Assembly: GCA_910576815.1 (NCBI GenBank) | Contig: CAJTKA010000027.1 | Coordinates: 1-41,912, forward strand | Direction of reading: 5' to 3' | Length of the DNA stretch: 41,912 bases | Source: an uncultured Lachnospiraceae bacterium | GTDB lineage: Bacteria; Bacillota; Clostridia; Lachnospirales; Lachnospiraceae | In this document: positions 22,896 to 31,864 of the stretch, piece after piece | Layout: every line of letters begins with the position of its first letter | Position numbering within the stretch: position 1 is the first letter of the stretch | Program-made: the position numbers and the translations under genes | Notes under the pieces: model-generated | Told to the model about the DNA's origin: nothing | Databases searched by the model: none | Seen by the model: only the letters and a program-made list of their open reading frames with translations

Positions 22896-24539
22896 ATGGA
22901 AAGAATGTATAAAGTAGTCAGGAAATGGGGGAGTGAAAACCTTCTCCTTACGATTTGTGTTGTAGTTCAACTTGTGCTGGTGTTTTGTACGCAGAAGCCG
23001 GTTATTGTAAACATGGACGGCATTTTTTCCTATACGCTGGCAAACAGTCCATATGACTATCTCTTTTTGGATGGAAAATATAGCGAATTTCCGAACGATA
23101 ACGGATGGATTGACGCTCATATTTTAAAAGAACATTATGTGACAGAAGACTATGATCGTTTCGAGTATGCTGCGGTGTACAGCCATCAACGGTACGACGT
23201 ACATCCGCCTCTGTATTATATGGTAGTGCATACTTTTTCTTCCCTGGCTCCGGGGACCTATTCCAATTTATATACGATGTTAGTCAATTTGCTGAGCCTG
23301 TTTTTGGCGGATATTGTGCTGCTTAAGCTGTTTCAGCGTTTATATTCCTTCTACGGATGCGCAATCGTGCCGCTTATCCTTATCATTTCAATGGAAACGA
23401 TGCGATTTTTACTGACATGGGCACGGATGTATATGCTGCTCTTTTTCTTCTGTGTCTGGTATCTGCTCATTCATGTCGGATTTGTGCTGCACGAGCAGAA
23501 GAAAACAGATTATGTGCAGATGGTGCTGTGCATCTTTTTAGGGACGTTGACACACTATTATTTTTATGTGTTTGCGGCGGCGGTGACTCTTTTTACCATG
23601 GCGGATATGATGCGCACCGGAAGAGTGCGCGAACTTCTGCGTTATCTCTACTTTGGGATCATGGGACTTACGGCGTCCTGGATCGTGTATCCGTGGGTTT
23701 GGTTCCATATCTTTGAAAATTCGCAGAATAAACATACGGATATAGGGGGCTGGTCTGTTGAAAAAGTGATGGAGTGCGCGACTTTCCTTCGTGACAGACT
23801 GTTGGGTGAAGGCACATGGAAGTGGGCGATTTTACTGTTTTTCTGGTGCGTAGAGCTGTTTGTCCGCAAAAAGAGAAAGGGTGAGGCGGATAAGAAGGAA
23901 AGGAGCCGGCTGCATTTTCGCAGATTACTTTTTTTCAGTGGATTGCTGTATTATGTGACGATTTATACATTGGACGGCGGCGTGATTCATTATCATACGG
24001 CGCTTTATGCTGCATTTATTGTTTGGGTGTCCATGCTGCTGCTCGACACGATTTCGCAGATCGGGATATTGCTTGCACTTCCTTGCCTAAAGCTATGGAA
24101 TCATCATGCAGTCAGGATCGGGGCTGCGCTCGTCGGTGTATGGATCCTTTTTTCTGGTGCGGGAATCCATCGATATCTGGGCGGTGCGGAGCGGGTCCTT
24201 AACGCTGTTTGGCAAAATGGGCCGCTTGTAAGCGATTTTTGGAGGGCGCCGGATTTTTTTCCGAACCATAACTGCCTTTATGTAGAAATAGAGTCGGATC
24301 CGTTTTTTCATAATTTTTTGTTTTCGTTTGGAGAATACAGGCTGTTTAAAAAAATATCTGTTGAGGAGTTTGAACGGCATGGAATTGGAGAGGAGGAGTT
24401 GTCCGGCGGCGGCCTTGCGGGAGAAGGTCTTGTTGTTTATCTGCCAAAAAAATATGAGCTGAATGAAGATGATTACAGATTGTTTGCGGAAGACGGCGAC
24501 TATCGGATCTATGAGTATGTAGGAGGGATGTTTGAATGA
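22896..24539 (+). CDS. GT-C family membrane glycosyltransferase (PMT/ArnT-like)
   Basis: ATG 22896 follows AGGAGAAGG. The 547-residue protein has about 11 membrane helices. A long first outer loop bears NMDGIFSYTLANSP after helix 1 and YDVHPPLYYMVVH at its end. The acidic residue after helix 1 and the HPPLYY motif are typical of lipid-linked-sugar glycosyltransferases of the GT-C fold. A soluble C-terminal part (about 450-547) follows the last helix. It probably transfers a sugar from a polyprenyl carrier to a surface molecule; donor and acceptor are unknown. Its end overlaps the next small gene by four bases (ATGA). The leader from 22756 to 22895 holds no clear promoter. Confidence 0.75.
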   Translation: MERMYKVVRKWGSENLLLTICVVVQLVLVFCTQKPVIVNMDGIFSYTLANSPYDYLFLDGKYSEFPNDNGWIDAHILKEHYVTEDYDRFEYAAVYSHQRYDVHPPLYYMVVHTFSSLAPGTYSNLYTMLVNLLSLFLADIVLLKLFQRLYSFYGCAIVPLILIISMETMRFLLTWARMYMLLFFFCVWYLLIHVGFVLHEQKKTDYVQMVLCIFLGTLTHYYFYVFAAAVTLFTMADMMRTGRVRELLRYLYFGIMGLTASWIVYPWVWFHIFENSQNKHTDIGGWSVEKVMECATFLRDRLLGEGTWKWAILLFFWCVELFVRKKRKGEADKKERSRLHFRRLLFFSGLLYYVTIYTLDGGVIHYHTALYAAFIVWVSMLLLDTISQIGILLALPCLKLWNHHAVRIGAALVGVWILFSGAGIHRYLGGAERVLNAVWQNGPLVSDFWRAPDFFPNHNCLYVEIESDPFFHNFLFSFGEYRLFKKISVEEFERHGIGEEELSGGGLAGEGLVVYLPKKYELNEDDYRLFAEDGDYRIYEYVGGMFE

Positions 24540-24937
24540 ATTACTTTGTGTTATTGAGGAAGCAGGCATTTTTGGGCATACTGATCATGATGGTGTGCGC
24601 GTGTCTTGGAAGCATCAGGGGTGCATGGAAGGAAAATCAGGAAGGTTATATCGGCGTGACACAAAAGGATCTGGAAAGAGTGGCTGAGGCAGGGGTCGGC
24701 GCGCCGGAGATGATTGGTGTGATGGGGCTGGCAGCGGAACAGAACAGATGGCATAATCTTGGTTACGCATATCACTATGCCTGGAGGGGCGTCGTGTGCT
24801 ACTGCATTTTAATGGCTTTCTATTGCCCTTTTTATCACTGCCGTTTTTTTGAAAGGCTTCGCGTCCCGGTCATGGAAAATGACGAGAAGGGGCTGCATAC
24901 CGCTGACGACCCGGTCAAAAAAAGGAAACGGGAGTGA
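24536..24937 (+). CDS. Small two-helix membrane protein coupled to the GT-C gene
   Basis: The 133-residue protein has a membrane helix at about 11-28 and another at about 80-100, joined by an outer loop of roughly 50 residues, and a basic tail (KKRKRE). It starts inside the end of the glycosyltransferase gene (ATGA), so translation is coupled and a shared function is likely. I recognise no family. Confidence 0.55.
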   Translation: MNYFVLLRKQAFLGILIMMVCACLGSIRGAWKENQEGYIGVTQKDLERVAEAGVGAPEMIGVMGLAAEQNRWHNLGYAYHYAWRGVVCYCILMAFYCPFYHCRFFERLRVPVMENDEKGLHTADDPVKKRKRE

Positions 24938-24957
24938 TCGATACTGTCCGAATCGGT

Positions 24958-24986
24958 TTGACTGTTTCTTCCCGACAGTCTATAAT
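24958..24986 (+). promoter_or_regulatory. dnaE promoter with a dyad in its spacer
   Basis: TTGACT (24958-24963), 17-base spacer, TATAAT (24981-24986). GACTGT (24960-24965) and ACAGTC (24975-24980) are perfect inverted copies filling the region between the two boxes, a place where a repressor or remodelling activator could bind. Confidence 0.65.
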
Positions 24987-25042
24987 AAATAAGACGGCAA
25001 AACAGGTATTTTGGCGGTTACGTATGATATTTGGGAAGGGTG

Positions 25043-25086
25043 TAACATTTCAGCGCCGGCTTGCAAAGTTTCGGATAGAAATGTTA
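25043..25086 (+). other. Hairpin in the dnaE leader next to the ribosome site
   Basis: TAACATTTC (25043-25051) pairs perfectly with GAAATGTTA (25078-25086). It ends just before the AAAAGG ribosome site of dnaE. It may limit translation; there is no T-run for termination. Confidence 0.4.
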
Positions 25087-25101
25087 TGAAAAGGTATCAA
25101 C

Positions 25102-28100
25102 ATGGCATTTGCGCATCTCCATGTCCACACAGAGTTTAGTCTCCTGGACGGTTCCAACAAAATCAAAGAGTATGTAAGGTATGTGAAAGAGCTGGGGATG
25201 GACAGCGCGGCGATCACGGACCACGGCGTCATGTACGGTGCCGTTGATTTCTATAAGGTGGCAAAGGAGATGGGGATCAATCCCATCATCGGCTGCGAGG
25301 TTTACGTGGCGCCTCACTCCCGCTTTGACAGGGAGCTGACGGGAGGCGAGGACCGCTATTATCATCTGGTGCTCCTGGCGGAAAATAACACGGGTTATGC
25401 GAACCTGGTAAAGATCGTCAGCAAGGGATTCACGGAAGGATACTATTACAGACCGCGCGTGGATCTGGAAGTATTGGAACAGTACCACGAGGGCATTATC
25501 GCGCTTTCGGCCTGTCTGGCGGGGGAGGTGCCCCGCTATATCCAGAAGGGGCTCGTCGATGAGGCCAAGAAAGCGGCCTTAAAATATCAGAGTATTTTCG
25601 GGAAGGACAATTACTTCCTGGAATTGCAGGATCACGGGATCCCGGCGCAGCAGTCGGTCAATTCCGTGCTTCTTCGCATGAGCAAAGAATTGGACATTCC
25701 CCTGGTGGCCACCAACGATGTGCACTACACTTATGCAGAAGACGCCCAGCCCCATGACGTTCTTCTCTGTCTGCAGACGGGCAAGAAGGTATCTGACGAG
25801 GAGCGTATGCGCTACGAGGGCGGTCAGTATTATGTCAAGAGCGAGGAGGAGATGAAAGGACTTTTCCCTTACGCGTGGGAGGCAGTGGAGAACACCCAGC
25901 GGATCGCCGACCGCTGCCATGTGGAGATCGAGTTTGGCCATTATAAGGTGCCGCATTATGACGCGCCGCAGGGGTATGATTCCTGGACTTACTTAAATAA
26001 GCTGTGCCAGGACGGCATGAAGGAGCGCTATCCGGAGGACGACGGCACGCTGCAGGAGCGCCTTGCCTATGAGCTTGATACCATCAAAAATATGGGCTTT
26101 GTGGACTATTTCCTGATCGTGTGGGATTATATCAATTTCTGCCGCGAGAACGGGATCGCGGTGGGGCCGGGCAGAGGCTCGGCGGCAGGAAGCATTGTGT
26201 CATACTGCCTGAAAATCACCAATATCGATCCAATCAAATACAGCCTGCTCTTTGAGCGGTTTCTGAACCCCGAGCGTGTCTCCATGCCCGATATCGACGT
26301 GGACTTCTGCTTTGAGAGACGGCAGGAAGTAATTGACTATGTTGGTCAAAAGTATGGCAGCGACAGGGTGGTGCAGATCGTCACCTTCGGTACGATGGCG
26401 GCCAAGGGCGTGATCCGCGATGTGGGCAGGGTGATGGATCTGCCCTACGCCTATGTGGACCGTCTGGCGAAGATGATCCCTGTTGAGCAGAATCAGGGTG
26501 TATCCATCGACCGTGCGCTGGAGATGAATCCGGAGTTTAAGAGCCTTTATGAGGAAGACGAGCAGGTGCACAGCCTGATCGACATGTGCAGAAGGTTAGA
26601 GGGACTGCCCAGACACACTTCCATGCATGCGGCGGGTGTGGTGATCTGCCCGGAGGCGGCGGACGAGTTTGTTCCGCTTTCCAGAGGTTCCGACGGCTCT
26701 ATCACCACCCAGTTTCCGATGACGACCATCGAGGAGCTGGGGCTTCTAAAAATGGACTTTCTGGGTCTGAGGACGCTGACGGTGATCCAGAATGCCGTGC
26801 AGCTGGTGAAAGAAAGCAAAGGAATCGACATCGATATTGATGCCATCGATTATGATGATAAGGCGGTGCTGGCTTCCCTGGGGACGGGGCGGACGGACGG
26901 CGTGTTCCAGTTAGAAAGCGGCGGCATGAAAAGCTTTATGAAAGAACTGAAGCCGCAGAGTCTCGAGGATGTGATCGCGGGCATCTCCCTCTACCGTCCG
27001 GGGCCGATGGACTTCATCCCCAAATATATCAAGGGCAAGAACCACCCTGAGACCGTGACCTACGACTGCCCGCAGCTGGAACCGATCTTAGCGCCCACCT
27101 ACGGCTGTATCGTCTATCAGGAGCAGGTGATGCAGATCGTGCGTGAGCTTGGCGGTTATACTATGGGCCGAAGCGATCTGGTGCGCCGTGCTATGAGTAA
27201 GAAAAAGCAGTATGTGATGGAGCAGGAGCGGAAAAACTTTACCTACGGGAATCCTGAAGAGGGTGTGCCGGGCTGTGTGGCGAACGGTATCGACGCCAAG
27301 GTGGCGGATCACATCTATGATACGATGATGGATTTTGCCAAGTATGCCTTCAATAAGTCCCATGCGGCCTGCTATGCGGTGGTGGCCTATCAGACGGCTT
27401 ACCTGAAATATTATTATCCCGTGGAGTTTATGGCAGCGTTGATGACGTCCGTGATCGATAATCCCGGCAAGGTGGCGGAGTATATCATGACGAGCCGTGC
27501 CATGGGCATTCAGATCCTGCCCCCCGATATCAACGAAGGGGCGAACGGCTTTTCCGTTTCGGGCGGTCAGATCCGCTATGCCCTCTCGGCGATCAAGAGT
27601 GTGGGGCGTCCCCTGATCGACGCGGTGGTTGCCGAGCGCGAAGCCAGGGGGCCATACCTGAATCTGGGAGATTTCGTGACCCGCGTGACGGACCGTGACA
27701 TGAATAAGCGTATTGTGGAGCATTTCATCAAGGCGGGTGCCATGGACAGCCTGGGCGGCACGAGAAAGCAGCTTTTAAGTGTATACTTGCAGGTGATAGA
27801 GGGTATCCAGCAGAACCGCAAGAATAATCTGGCGGGGCAGATTTCCCTTTTTGATATTGCAGGCGAGGAGGAGAAGGTAGACTTTCGCGTGAGTCTTCCG
27901 GATGTGGGCGAATATTCGAAAGAGATGCTGCTTGCCTTTGAGAAGGAGGTTCTGGGTATTTATATCAGCGGGCATCCGCTGGAGGAATATCAGGAGCTTT
28001 GGAAGAAACATATCACCAACACCACGGCGGATTTTGTCTGGAACGAGGAGACGAACGAGACCCGCGTGCAGGATGGCGCGAAGGTCACGATTGGCGGTAT

Positions 28101-28557
28101 GATTGCGGAGAAAAAGATCAAATATACCAAAAGTGAGAAAGTGATGGCTTTTTTGCAGGTGGAGGACCTGGTCGGATCGATCGAAGTAATCGTTTTTCCA
28201 AAGGATTATGAACGGTACGGAAACAGTATTGTCGAGGATGGCAAGATTTTTGTCAAAGGACGTGTTTCTCTGGAGGAGGATAAGGACGCAAAGCTGGTCT
28301 GCGAGCAAATTACGCCCTTTGAGCAGGTGCCGAGAAAGCTGTGGATCAAATTTCCCACCAAGGAAGCCTACGAAGAAAAACGGGAGGAGGTCTTTTCCAT
28401 TCTGCGGGAGTCGGAGGGCAGAGACAGCGTGGTGATTTATGTGGAAAATCCGAAGGCCATGAATCCGTTGTCTGCGAATTGGAATGTGGAGGCGAACGGG
28501 ATGCTGGTGGAAAGGCTGCGGAAGGCATTTGGGGAGGGGAATGTGAAAGTGGTGTAG
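25102..28557 (+). CDS. dnaE: DNA polymerase III alpha subunit (DnaE)
   Basis: The 1151-residue replicative polymerase subunit begins with a PHP domain (HLHVHTEFSLLDG, about 1-290). The catalytic palm follows with GPGRGSAAGS and PDIDVDF (D397, D399 and D401 as metal ligands), then the fingers, a helix-hairpin-helix region (about 800-890) and a C-terminal OB fold (about 990-1070). Length and domain order are those of DnaE rather than PolC, since the 3'-5' exonuclease insert is absent. In Clostridia DnaE works beside PolC. AAAAGGT precedes the ATG. The gene has a strong promoter and is not in an obvious operon; pfkA follows with its own promoter, an order also seen in other Firmicutes. Confidence 0.96.
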   Translation: MAFAHLHVHTEFSLLDGSNKIKEYVRYVKELGMDSAAITDHGVMYGAVDFYKVAKEMGINPIIGCEVYVAPHSRFDRELTGGEDRYYHLVLLAENNTGYANLVKIVSKGFTEGYYYRPRVDLEVLEQYHEGIIALSACLAGEVPRYIQKGLVDEAKKAALKYQSIFGKDNYFLELQDHGIPAQQSVNSVLLRMSKELDIPLVATNDVHYTYAEDAQPHDVLLCLQTGKKVSDEERMRYEGGQYYVKSEEEMKGLFPYAWEAVENTQRIADRCHVEIEFGHYKVPHYDAPQGYDSWTYLNKLCQDGMKERYPEDDGTLQERLAYELDTIKNMGFVDYFLIVWDYINFCRENGIAVGPGRGSAAGSIVSYCLKITNIDPIKYSLLFERFLNPERVSMPDIDVDFCFERRQEVIDYVGQKYGSDRVVQIVTFGTMAAKGVIRDVGRVMDLPYAYVDRLAKMIPVEQNQGVSIDRALEMNPEFKSLYEEDEQVHSLIDMCRRLEGLPRHTSMHAAGVVICPEAADEFVPLSRGSDGSITTQFPMTTIEELGLLKMDFLGLRTLTVIQNAVQLVKESKGIDIDIDAIDYDDKAVLASLGTGRTDGVFQLESGGMKSFMKELKPQSLEDVIAGISLYRPGPMDFIPKYIKGKNHPETVTYDCPQLEPILAPTYGCIVYQEQVMQIVRELGGYTMGRSDLVRRAMSKKKQYVMEQERKNFTYGNPEEGVPGCVANGIDAKVADHIYDTMMDFAKYAFNKSHAACYAVVAYQTAYLKYYYPVEFMAALMTSVIDNPGKVAEYIMTSRAMGIQILPPDINEGANGFSVSGGQIRYALSAIKSVGRPLIDAVVAEREARGPYLNLGDFVTRVTDRDMNKRIVEHFIKAGAMDSLGGTRKQLLSVYLQVIEGIQQNRKNNLAGQISLFDIAGEEEKVDFRVSLPDVGEYSKEMLLAFEKEVLGIYISGHPLEEYQELWKKHITNTTADFVWNEETNETRVQDGAKVTIGGMIAEKKIKYTKSEKVMAFLQVEDLVGSIEVIVFPKDYERYGNSIVEDGKIFVKGRVSLEEDKDAKLVCEQITPFEQVPRKLWIKFPTKEAYEEKREEVFSILRESEGRDSVVIYVENPKAMNPLSANWNVEANGMLVERLRKAFGEGNVKVV

Positions 28558-28626
28558 AAATCAGGCCGCACGGAGGAAGGCCGCTACACTTTGAGAACAT
28601 TTACACATCCACTTTTCGTAAGTGTA

Positions 28627-28656
28627 TTGGAAAAAGATTGAAAATCCCACTATAAT
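28627..28656 (+). promoter_or_regulatory. pfkA promoter
   Basis: TTGGAA (28627-28632), 18-base spacer, TATAAT (28651-28656), 80 bases before ATG 28736. Confidence 0.55.
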
Positions 28657-28735
28657 AGAGTAAAATAAGAAAGGATAATTTTGCCTGTGGGCGGGGGTGG
28701 AATGCCCGGCGGGGCAGAAAGGTATGGGATACGGT

Positions 28736-29704
28736 ATGGCGAAGCAGATTAAGACGATCGGTGTTTTGACCAGCGGCGGCGACGCGCCGGGGATGAATGC
28801 GGCGATCCGCGCGGTGGTCAGGAAGGCAATCGCGAACGGAGTCAAAGTGAAGGGCATCAAGAAGGGGTATCAGGGGCTTCTGAACGAAGAAATCATAGAT
28901 ATGGAGAAGTGGACGGTTTCGGACACGATCCAGCGGGGCGGTACGATTCTTGGCACGGCGCGTTGTCATGAGTTCCGCACGGAAGATGGACAGAAGAAGG
29001 GCGCCGATATCTGCCATAAACACGGGATCGACGGGCTGGTGGTCATCGGCGGCGACGGCTCCTACCGTGGCGCGCAGGCGCTTTCCAAGCACGGGATCAA
29101 TACCATCGGCATACCGGGCACCATTGATTTGGATATTGCCTGTACGGAGTATACGATCGGCTTTGATACGGCCATCAACACGGCGATGCAGGCTATTGAT
29201 AAGGTAAGAGACACTTCATCTTCCCATGAGCGGTGCAGTATCATCGAAGTCATGGGCAGGAACGCAGGTTATATCGCGCTTTGGTGCGGTATCTCCAATG
29301 GTGCGGAGGACATCCTGCTTCCGGAGAAGTATGATTTTAATGAGCAGCAGATCATTAACAATATCATTGCCAACAGGAAGAAGGGCAAGACGCACCACCT
29401 GATCATCAACGCGGAGGGCATCGGGCACTCCACTTCCATGGCGCGGCGAATCGAGGCGGCAACGGGGATTGAGACCAGGGCTACGATCTTGGGTTACATG
29501 CAGCGCGGCGGCTCGCCCACCTGTAAGGATCGCTACTACGCGTCGATCATGGGTTGCTATGCGGCGGATATCCTCTGTGAGGGCAAGACGAACAGAGTGG
29601 TCGGATACCAGCACGGCGAGTTTATGGATTTTGATATCGAAGAAGCATTGAATATGGAAAAGGGGATTCCTGATTATCCCTATGAAATGTCGAAAATATT
29701 ATAA
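28736..29704 (+). CDS. pfkA: 6-phosphofructokinase with a changed TIDND motif
   Basis: PfkA phosphorylates fructose 6-phosphate, the committed step of glycolysis. I chose ATG 28736 (AGAAAGG upstream) giving 322 residues. Motifs are LTSGGDAPGMNA (nucleotide site), GGDGSYRGA, EVMGRNAGYIAL and AEGIGHSTS. The Gly residues in GGDGS and PGT are those of ATP-dependent rather than pyrophosphate enzymes. The catalytic motif normally read TIDND is TIDLD here, in PGTIDLDIACTEYT; both Asp are kept but the Asn is Leu. I have the impression that related Clostridia share this change, but cannot check it. A hairpin follows the stop. Confidence 0.93.
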   Translation: MAKQIKTIGVLTSGGDAPGMNAAIRAVVRKAIANGVKVKGIKKGYQGLLNEEIIDMEKWTVSDTIQRGGTILGTARCHEFRTEDGQKKGADICHKHGIDGLVVIGGDGSYRGAQALSKHGINTIGIPGTIDLDIACTEYTIGFDTAINTAMQAIDKVRDTSSSHERCSIIEVMGRNAGYIALWCGISNGAEDILLPEKYDFNEQQIINNIIANRKKGKTHHLIINAEGIGHSTSMARRIEAATGIETRATILGYMQRGGSPTCKDRYYASIMGCYAADILCEGKTNRVVGYQHGEFMDFDIEEALNMEKGIPDYPYEMSKIL

Positions 29705-29747
29705 TGGCGGAATCGCGAGTTTGCGGCTCTGGCATGGAGGCAAAGTG

Positions 29748-29788
29748 ATAAGCAGATTTGAGATGGATCATATCTTGAATCTGCTTAT
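29748..29788. repeat. Hairpin after pfkA
   Basis: ATAAGCAGATT (29748-29758) pairs perfectly with AATCTGCTTAT (29778-29788), with a further AGAT/ATCT pair inside. There is no T-run, so termination is uncertain. The ATAAGCAGA arm start is the same as in the first palindromic repeat family, of which this may be a short relative. Confidence 0.45.
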
Positions 29789-29834
29789 ATGATGTAAAGG
29801 AAACTATGCGGTAAGCAAGATATAAGGAGTCACT

Positions 29835-30632
29835 ATGATTACCAGTTTGCAAAACAGGGCCGTCAAAGAGGTTTCGGCTTTGCTTGGGAAGAAAAAGGAG
29901 CGGGACCGGCGCGGCCTCTTTGTGGTGGAAGGCGTGAAGCTGTTTGGTGAAGCGCCGTCGGAGCGGATCACACAGGTATATCTGTCGCAGAGTGCGAGGG
30001 CGCAGCTGATGGCACAGTACGGGGAAAAGTTAAAGGCGCTTCCCTGCGAGGTCGTGTCCGACGAAGTGTTTGCCAAAATGTCCGATACGGTGACGCCGCA
30101 GGGGATTCTCTGCCTGGTGCGGCAGTATTCCTATAATATAGAAGAAATGCTGTCAAAAAGAAAAAAGAAACGGATGTTATTTATTATTCTGGAAGACATT
30201 CAGGACCCGGGGAATCTGGGGACGATCTTTCGTACGGCGGAGGCTGCGGGGGCAGACGGCGTGATCATGAGCGCTAAAACGGCGGATCTGTATAACCCTA
30301 AGACCATTCGCTCCACGATGGGTTCCATCTATCGTGTGCCCTTTCTCTATGCAGAGTCGCTTGGGGCGGCTTTGGAGACGCTTAAAAAGTATGGCGTGCG
30401 GATCTTTGCGGCGCATCTTTCCGGCAAGGATAACTACGATGCCTGCGATTACAGCAAAGGGACGGCCTTTCTCATCGGCAATGAGGGGCGGGGGCTTCAG
30501 GAGGAAACGGCAGCGCTTGCGGACGAGCGTATCAGACTTCCCATGGAAGGACAGGTGGAGTCTTTGAATGCGGCGGTAGCGTCTTCGATTTTATTATATG
30601 AAGCCTACAGACAGCGCAGAAGTGGCTTGTAA
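29835..30632 (+). CDS. TrmH/SpoU-family RNA 2'-O-methyltransferase
   Basis: The 265-residue protein has an N-terminal RNA-binding domain (about 1-95, RGLFVVEGVKL) and a C-terminal SPOUT knot domain. Signature motifs are EDIQDPGNLGTIFRTAEAAGADG (motif 1 with Asn and Arg), LIGNEGRGL (motif 2) and SLNAAVASSILLYE (motif 3). These bind S-adenosylmethionine and methylate ribose in rRNA or tRNA; the target site cannot be told. AAGGAG precedes the ATG. It lies alone between pfkA and proC. Confidence 0.9.
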   Translation: MITSLQNRAVKEVSALLGKKKERDRRGLFVVEGVKLFGEAPSERITQVYLSQSARAQLMAQYGEKLKALPCEVVSDEVFAKMSDTVTPQGILCLVRQYSYNIEEMLSKRKKKRMLFIILEDIQDPGNLGTIFRTAEAAGADGVIMSAKTADLYNPKTIRSTMGSIYRVPFLYAESLGAALETLKKYGVRIFAAHLSGKDNYDACDYSKGTAFLIGNEGRGLQEETAALADERIRLPMEGQVESLNAAVASSILLYEAYRQRRSGL

Positions 30633-30799
30633 TTTGCCAAAATAAGAGTTAAACCATGATTTAATAATTAAAAACGGTGTTTGCAAGGCGTGAGGAAGCG
30701 GGTGGAGACGCTGTCGGCCAATTGTCGAAAAACACCGTAAAATGCAGAAATATAACGCATGTTATTATTGGAAAAGCAAAGAAAGGACGGGACATAAAT

Positions 30800-31594
30800 A
30801 TGAAAATAGGATTTATCGGACTTGGGAATATGGCACGGGCCATTATTGGCGGTATGCTGCGGGAAGGGATTGCCTCGCGGGAGGATATCCTTGGCAGCGC
30901 TAAGACGCAAAAGACACGGGACGCTGTGAAAAAGGAATATGGCATTGACGTGCGGCTCACCAATCAGGCGGTTGCCGACGAGGCGGATGTTCTCATCCTG
31001 GCGGTGAAACCCCAATTTCTGGAGAATGTGATCGGTGAAATCAGAGATGTGGTCGGCGAAGGAACACTGGTGATCAGCATCGCTGCGGGCAAGAGTTTGT
31101 CCTGGCTGGCAGATACCTTTGACAGACCGCTTGCGCTGGTGCGCTGTATGCCAAACACGCCGGCGCTTGTCGGAGAAGGTTGTACGGGCGTCTGCGTCAA
31201 TGACAGGGTGACGGAAGATCAGCTGTCCTACAGTCTGCGCCTGATGGGAAGCTTTGGCAGGGCCAGCCTGGTGGAGGAACGGCTGATGGACGCGGTGGGC
31301 GCGGTGAGCGGTTCGTCGCCTGCCTATGTCTTTATGTTCATTGAAGCGATGGCGGATGCGGGGGTAGCAGCGGGGATGCCGCGCGCGCAGGCCTATGAAT
31401 TTGCGGCACAGGCGGTCCTTGGCAGTGCGAAACTGGTGCTGGAGACGGGAAAGCACCCCGGCGAGCTCAAAGATATGGTCTGCTCTCCCGGCGGCACCAC
31501 TATCGAGGGGGTAAAGGTCCTGGAGGAGGAAGGCTTTCGCGGCGCAGTGATGAATGCCCTGCTCGCGACGGTGGAAAAATCTCGGAAGCTGTGA
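30800..31594 (+). CDS. proC: Pyrroline-5-carboxylate reductase (ProC)
   Basis: ProC reduces pyrroline-5-carboxylate to proline with NAD(P)H. ATG 30800 follows GAAAGGACGGG. The 264-residue protein starts with the Rossmann motif GFIGLGNMARAI, then LAVKPQ, CMPNTPALVGEG, and the C-terminal dimer domain with VSGSSPAYVF and SPGGTTIEGVKVLE. Length is normal. In the leader an inverted repeat (30674-30682 with 30730-30738) is noted separately. No proline T-box motif is visible. Confidence 0.93.
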   Translation: MKIGFIGLGNMARAIIGGMLREGIASREDILGSAKTQKTRDAVKKEYGIDVRLTNQAVADEADVLILAVKPQFLENVIGEIRDVVGEGTLVISIAAGKSLSWLADTFDRPLALVRCMPNTPALVGEGCTGVCVNDRVTEDQLSYSLRLMGSFGRASLVEERLMDAVGAVSGSSPAYVFMFIEAMADAGVAAGMPRAQAYEFAAQAVLGSAKLVLETGKHPGELKDMVCSPGGTTIEGVKVLEEEGFRGAVMNALLATVEKSRKL

Positions 31595-31753
31595 CACGGT
31601 GAAATATAATAAAGACTTTGTGTAATCGCATAAATTGGGGGTGTGCGGAGGTGGCCGACAGGAGGTCTTAAAGGGAGGATGTCGGAACATCTTGTGTTTT
31701 GTAAAAAAATAGTAACAAAATATTGAGATATTTCAGAGCCAAATTGTATAAAC

Positions 31754-31782
31754 TTGACAAAGAATAGGTGTTTTGCTAAAAT
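31754..31782 (+). promoter_or_regulatory. Promoter of the SleB-like hydrolase gene
   Basis: TTGACA (31754-31759), 17-base spacer, TAAAAT (31777-31782). The preceding gap (31595-31753) holds small stems, such as CCGACA with TGTCGG at 31654-31687, but no gene. Confidence 0.65.
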
Positions 31783-31801
31783 AATCCATACTTAATCAAA
31801 C

Positions 31802-31818
31802 TGTAACATTTTTGTAAC
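31802..31818 (+). promoter_or_regulatory. WalR-type box before a cell-wall hydrolase gene
   Basis: TGTAAC (31802-31807), five bases, TGTAAC (31813-31818) matches exactly the known WalR (YycF) consensus TGTWAH-N5-TGTWAH. It lies about 13 bases after the expected transcript start, a position that suits repression unless another promoter is used. WalR is known to control cell-wall hydrolases in Firmicutes, and the gene that follows is one. Confidence 0.5.
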
Positions 31819-31864
31819 ATTCTTAATCTGTTTGGGGGTTATGGATGGAGACGGAGGGGTGTAT

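Noticed and set aside
30674..30738. Inverted repeat ACGGTGTTT/AAACACCGT in the proC leader, considered as a T-box or attenuator
   Set aside because: The loop is 47 bases, the T-run is on the wrong strand for proC, and no T-box sequence (AGGGTGGNACCGCG-like) is present.
30752..30764. ATAACGCATGTTA, repeated exactly at 34551-34563
   Set aside because: Thirteen bases in two unrelated contexts, with no conserved flanks; likely chance.
31595..31753. Leader-like region before the SleB-type gene, considered as a c-di-AMP (ydaO) riboswitch because such genes are often controlled that way
   Set aside because: It lies upstream of the promoter and lacks the conserved core of that class.
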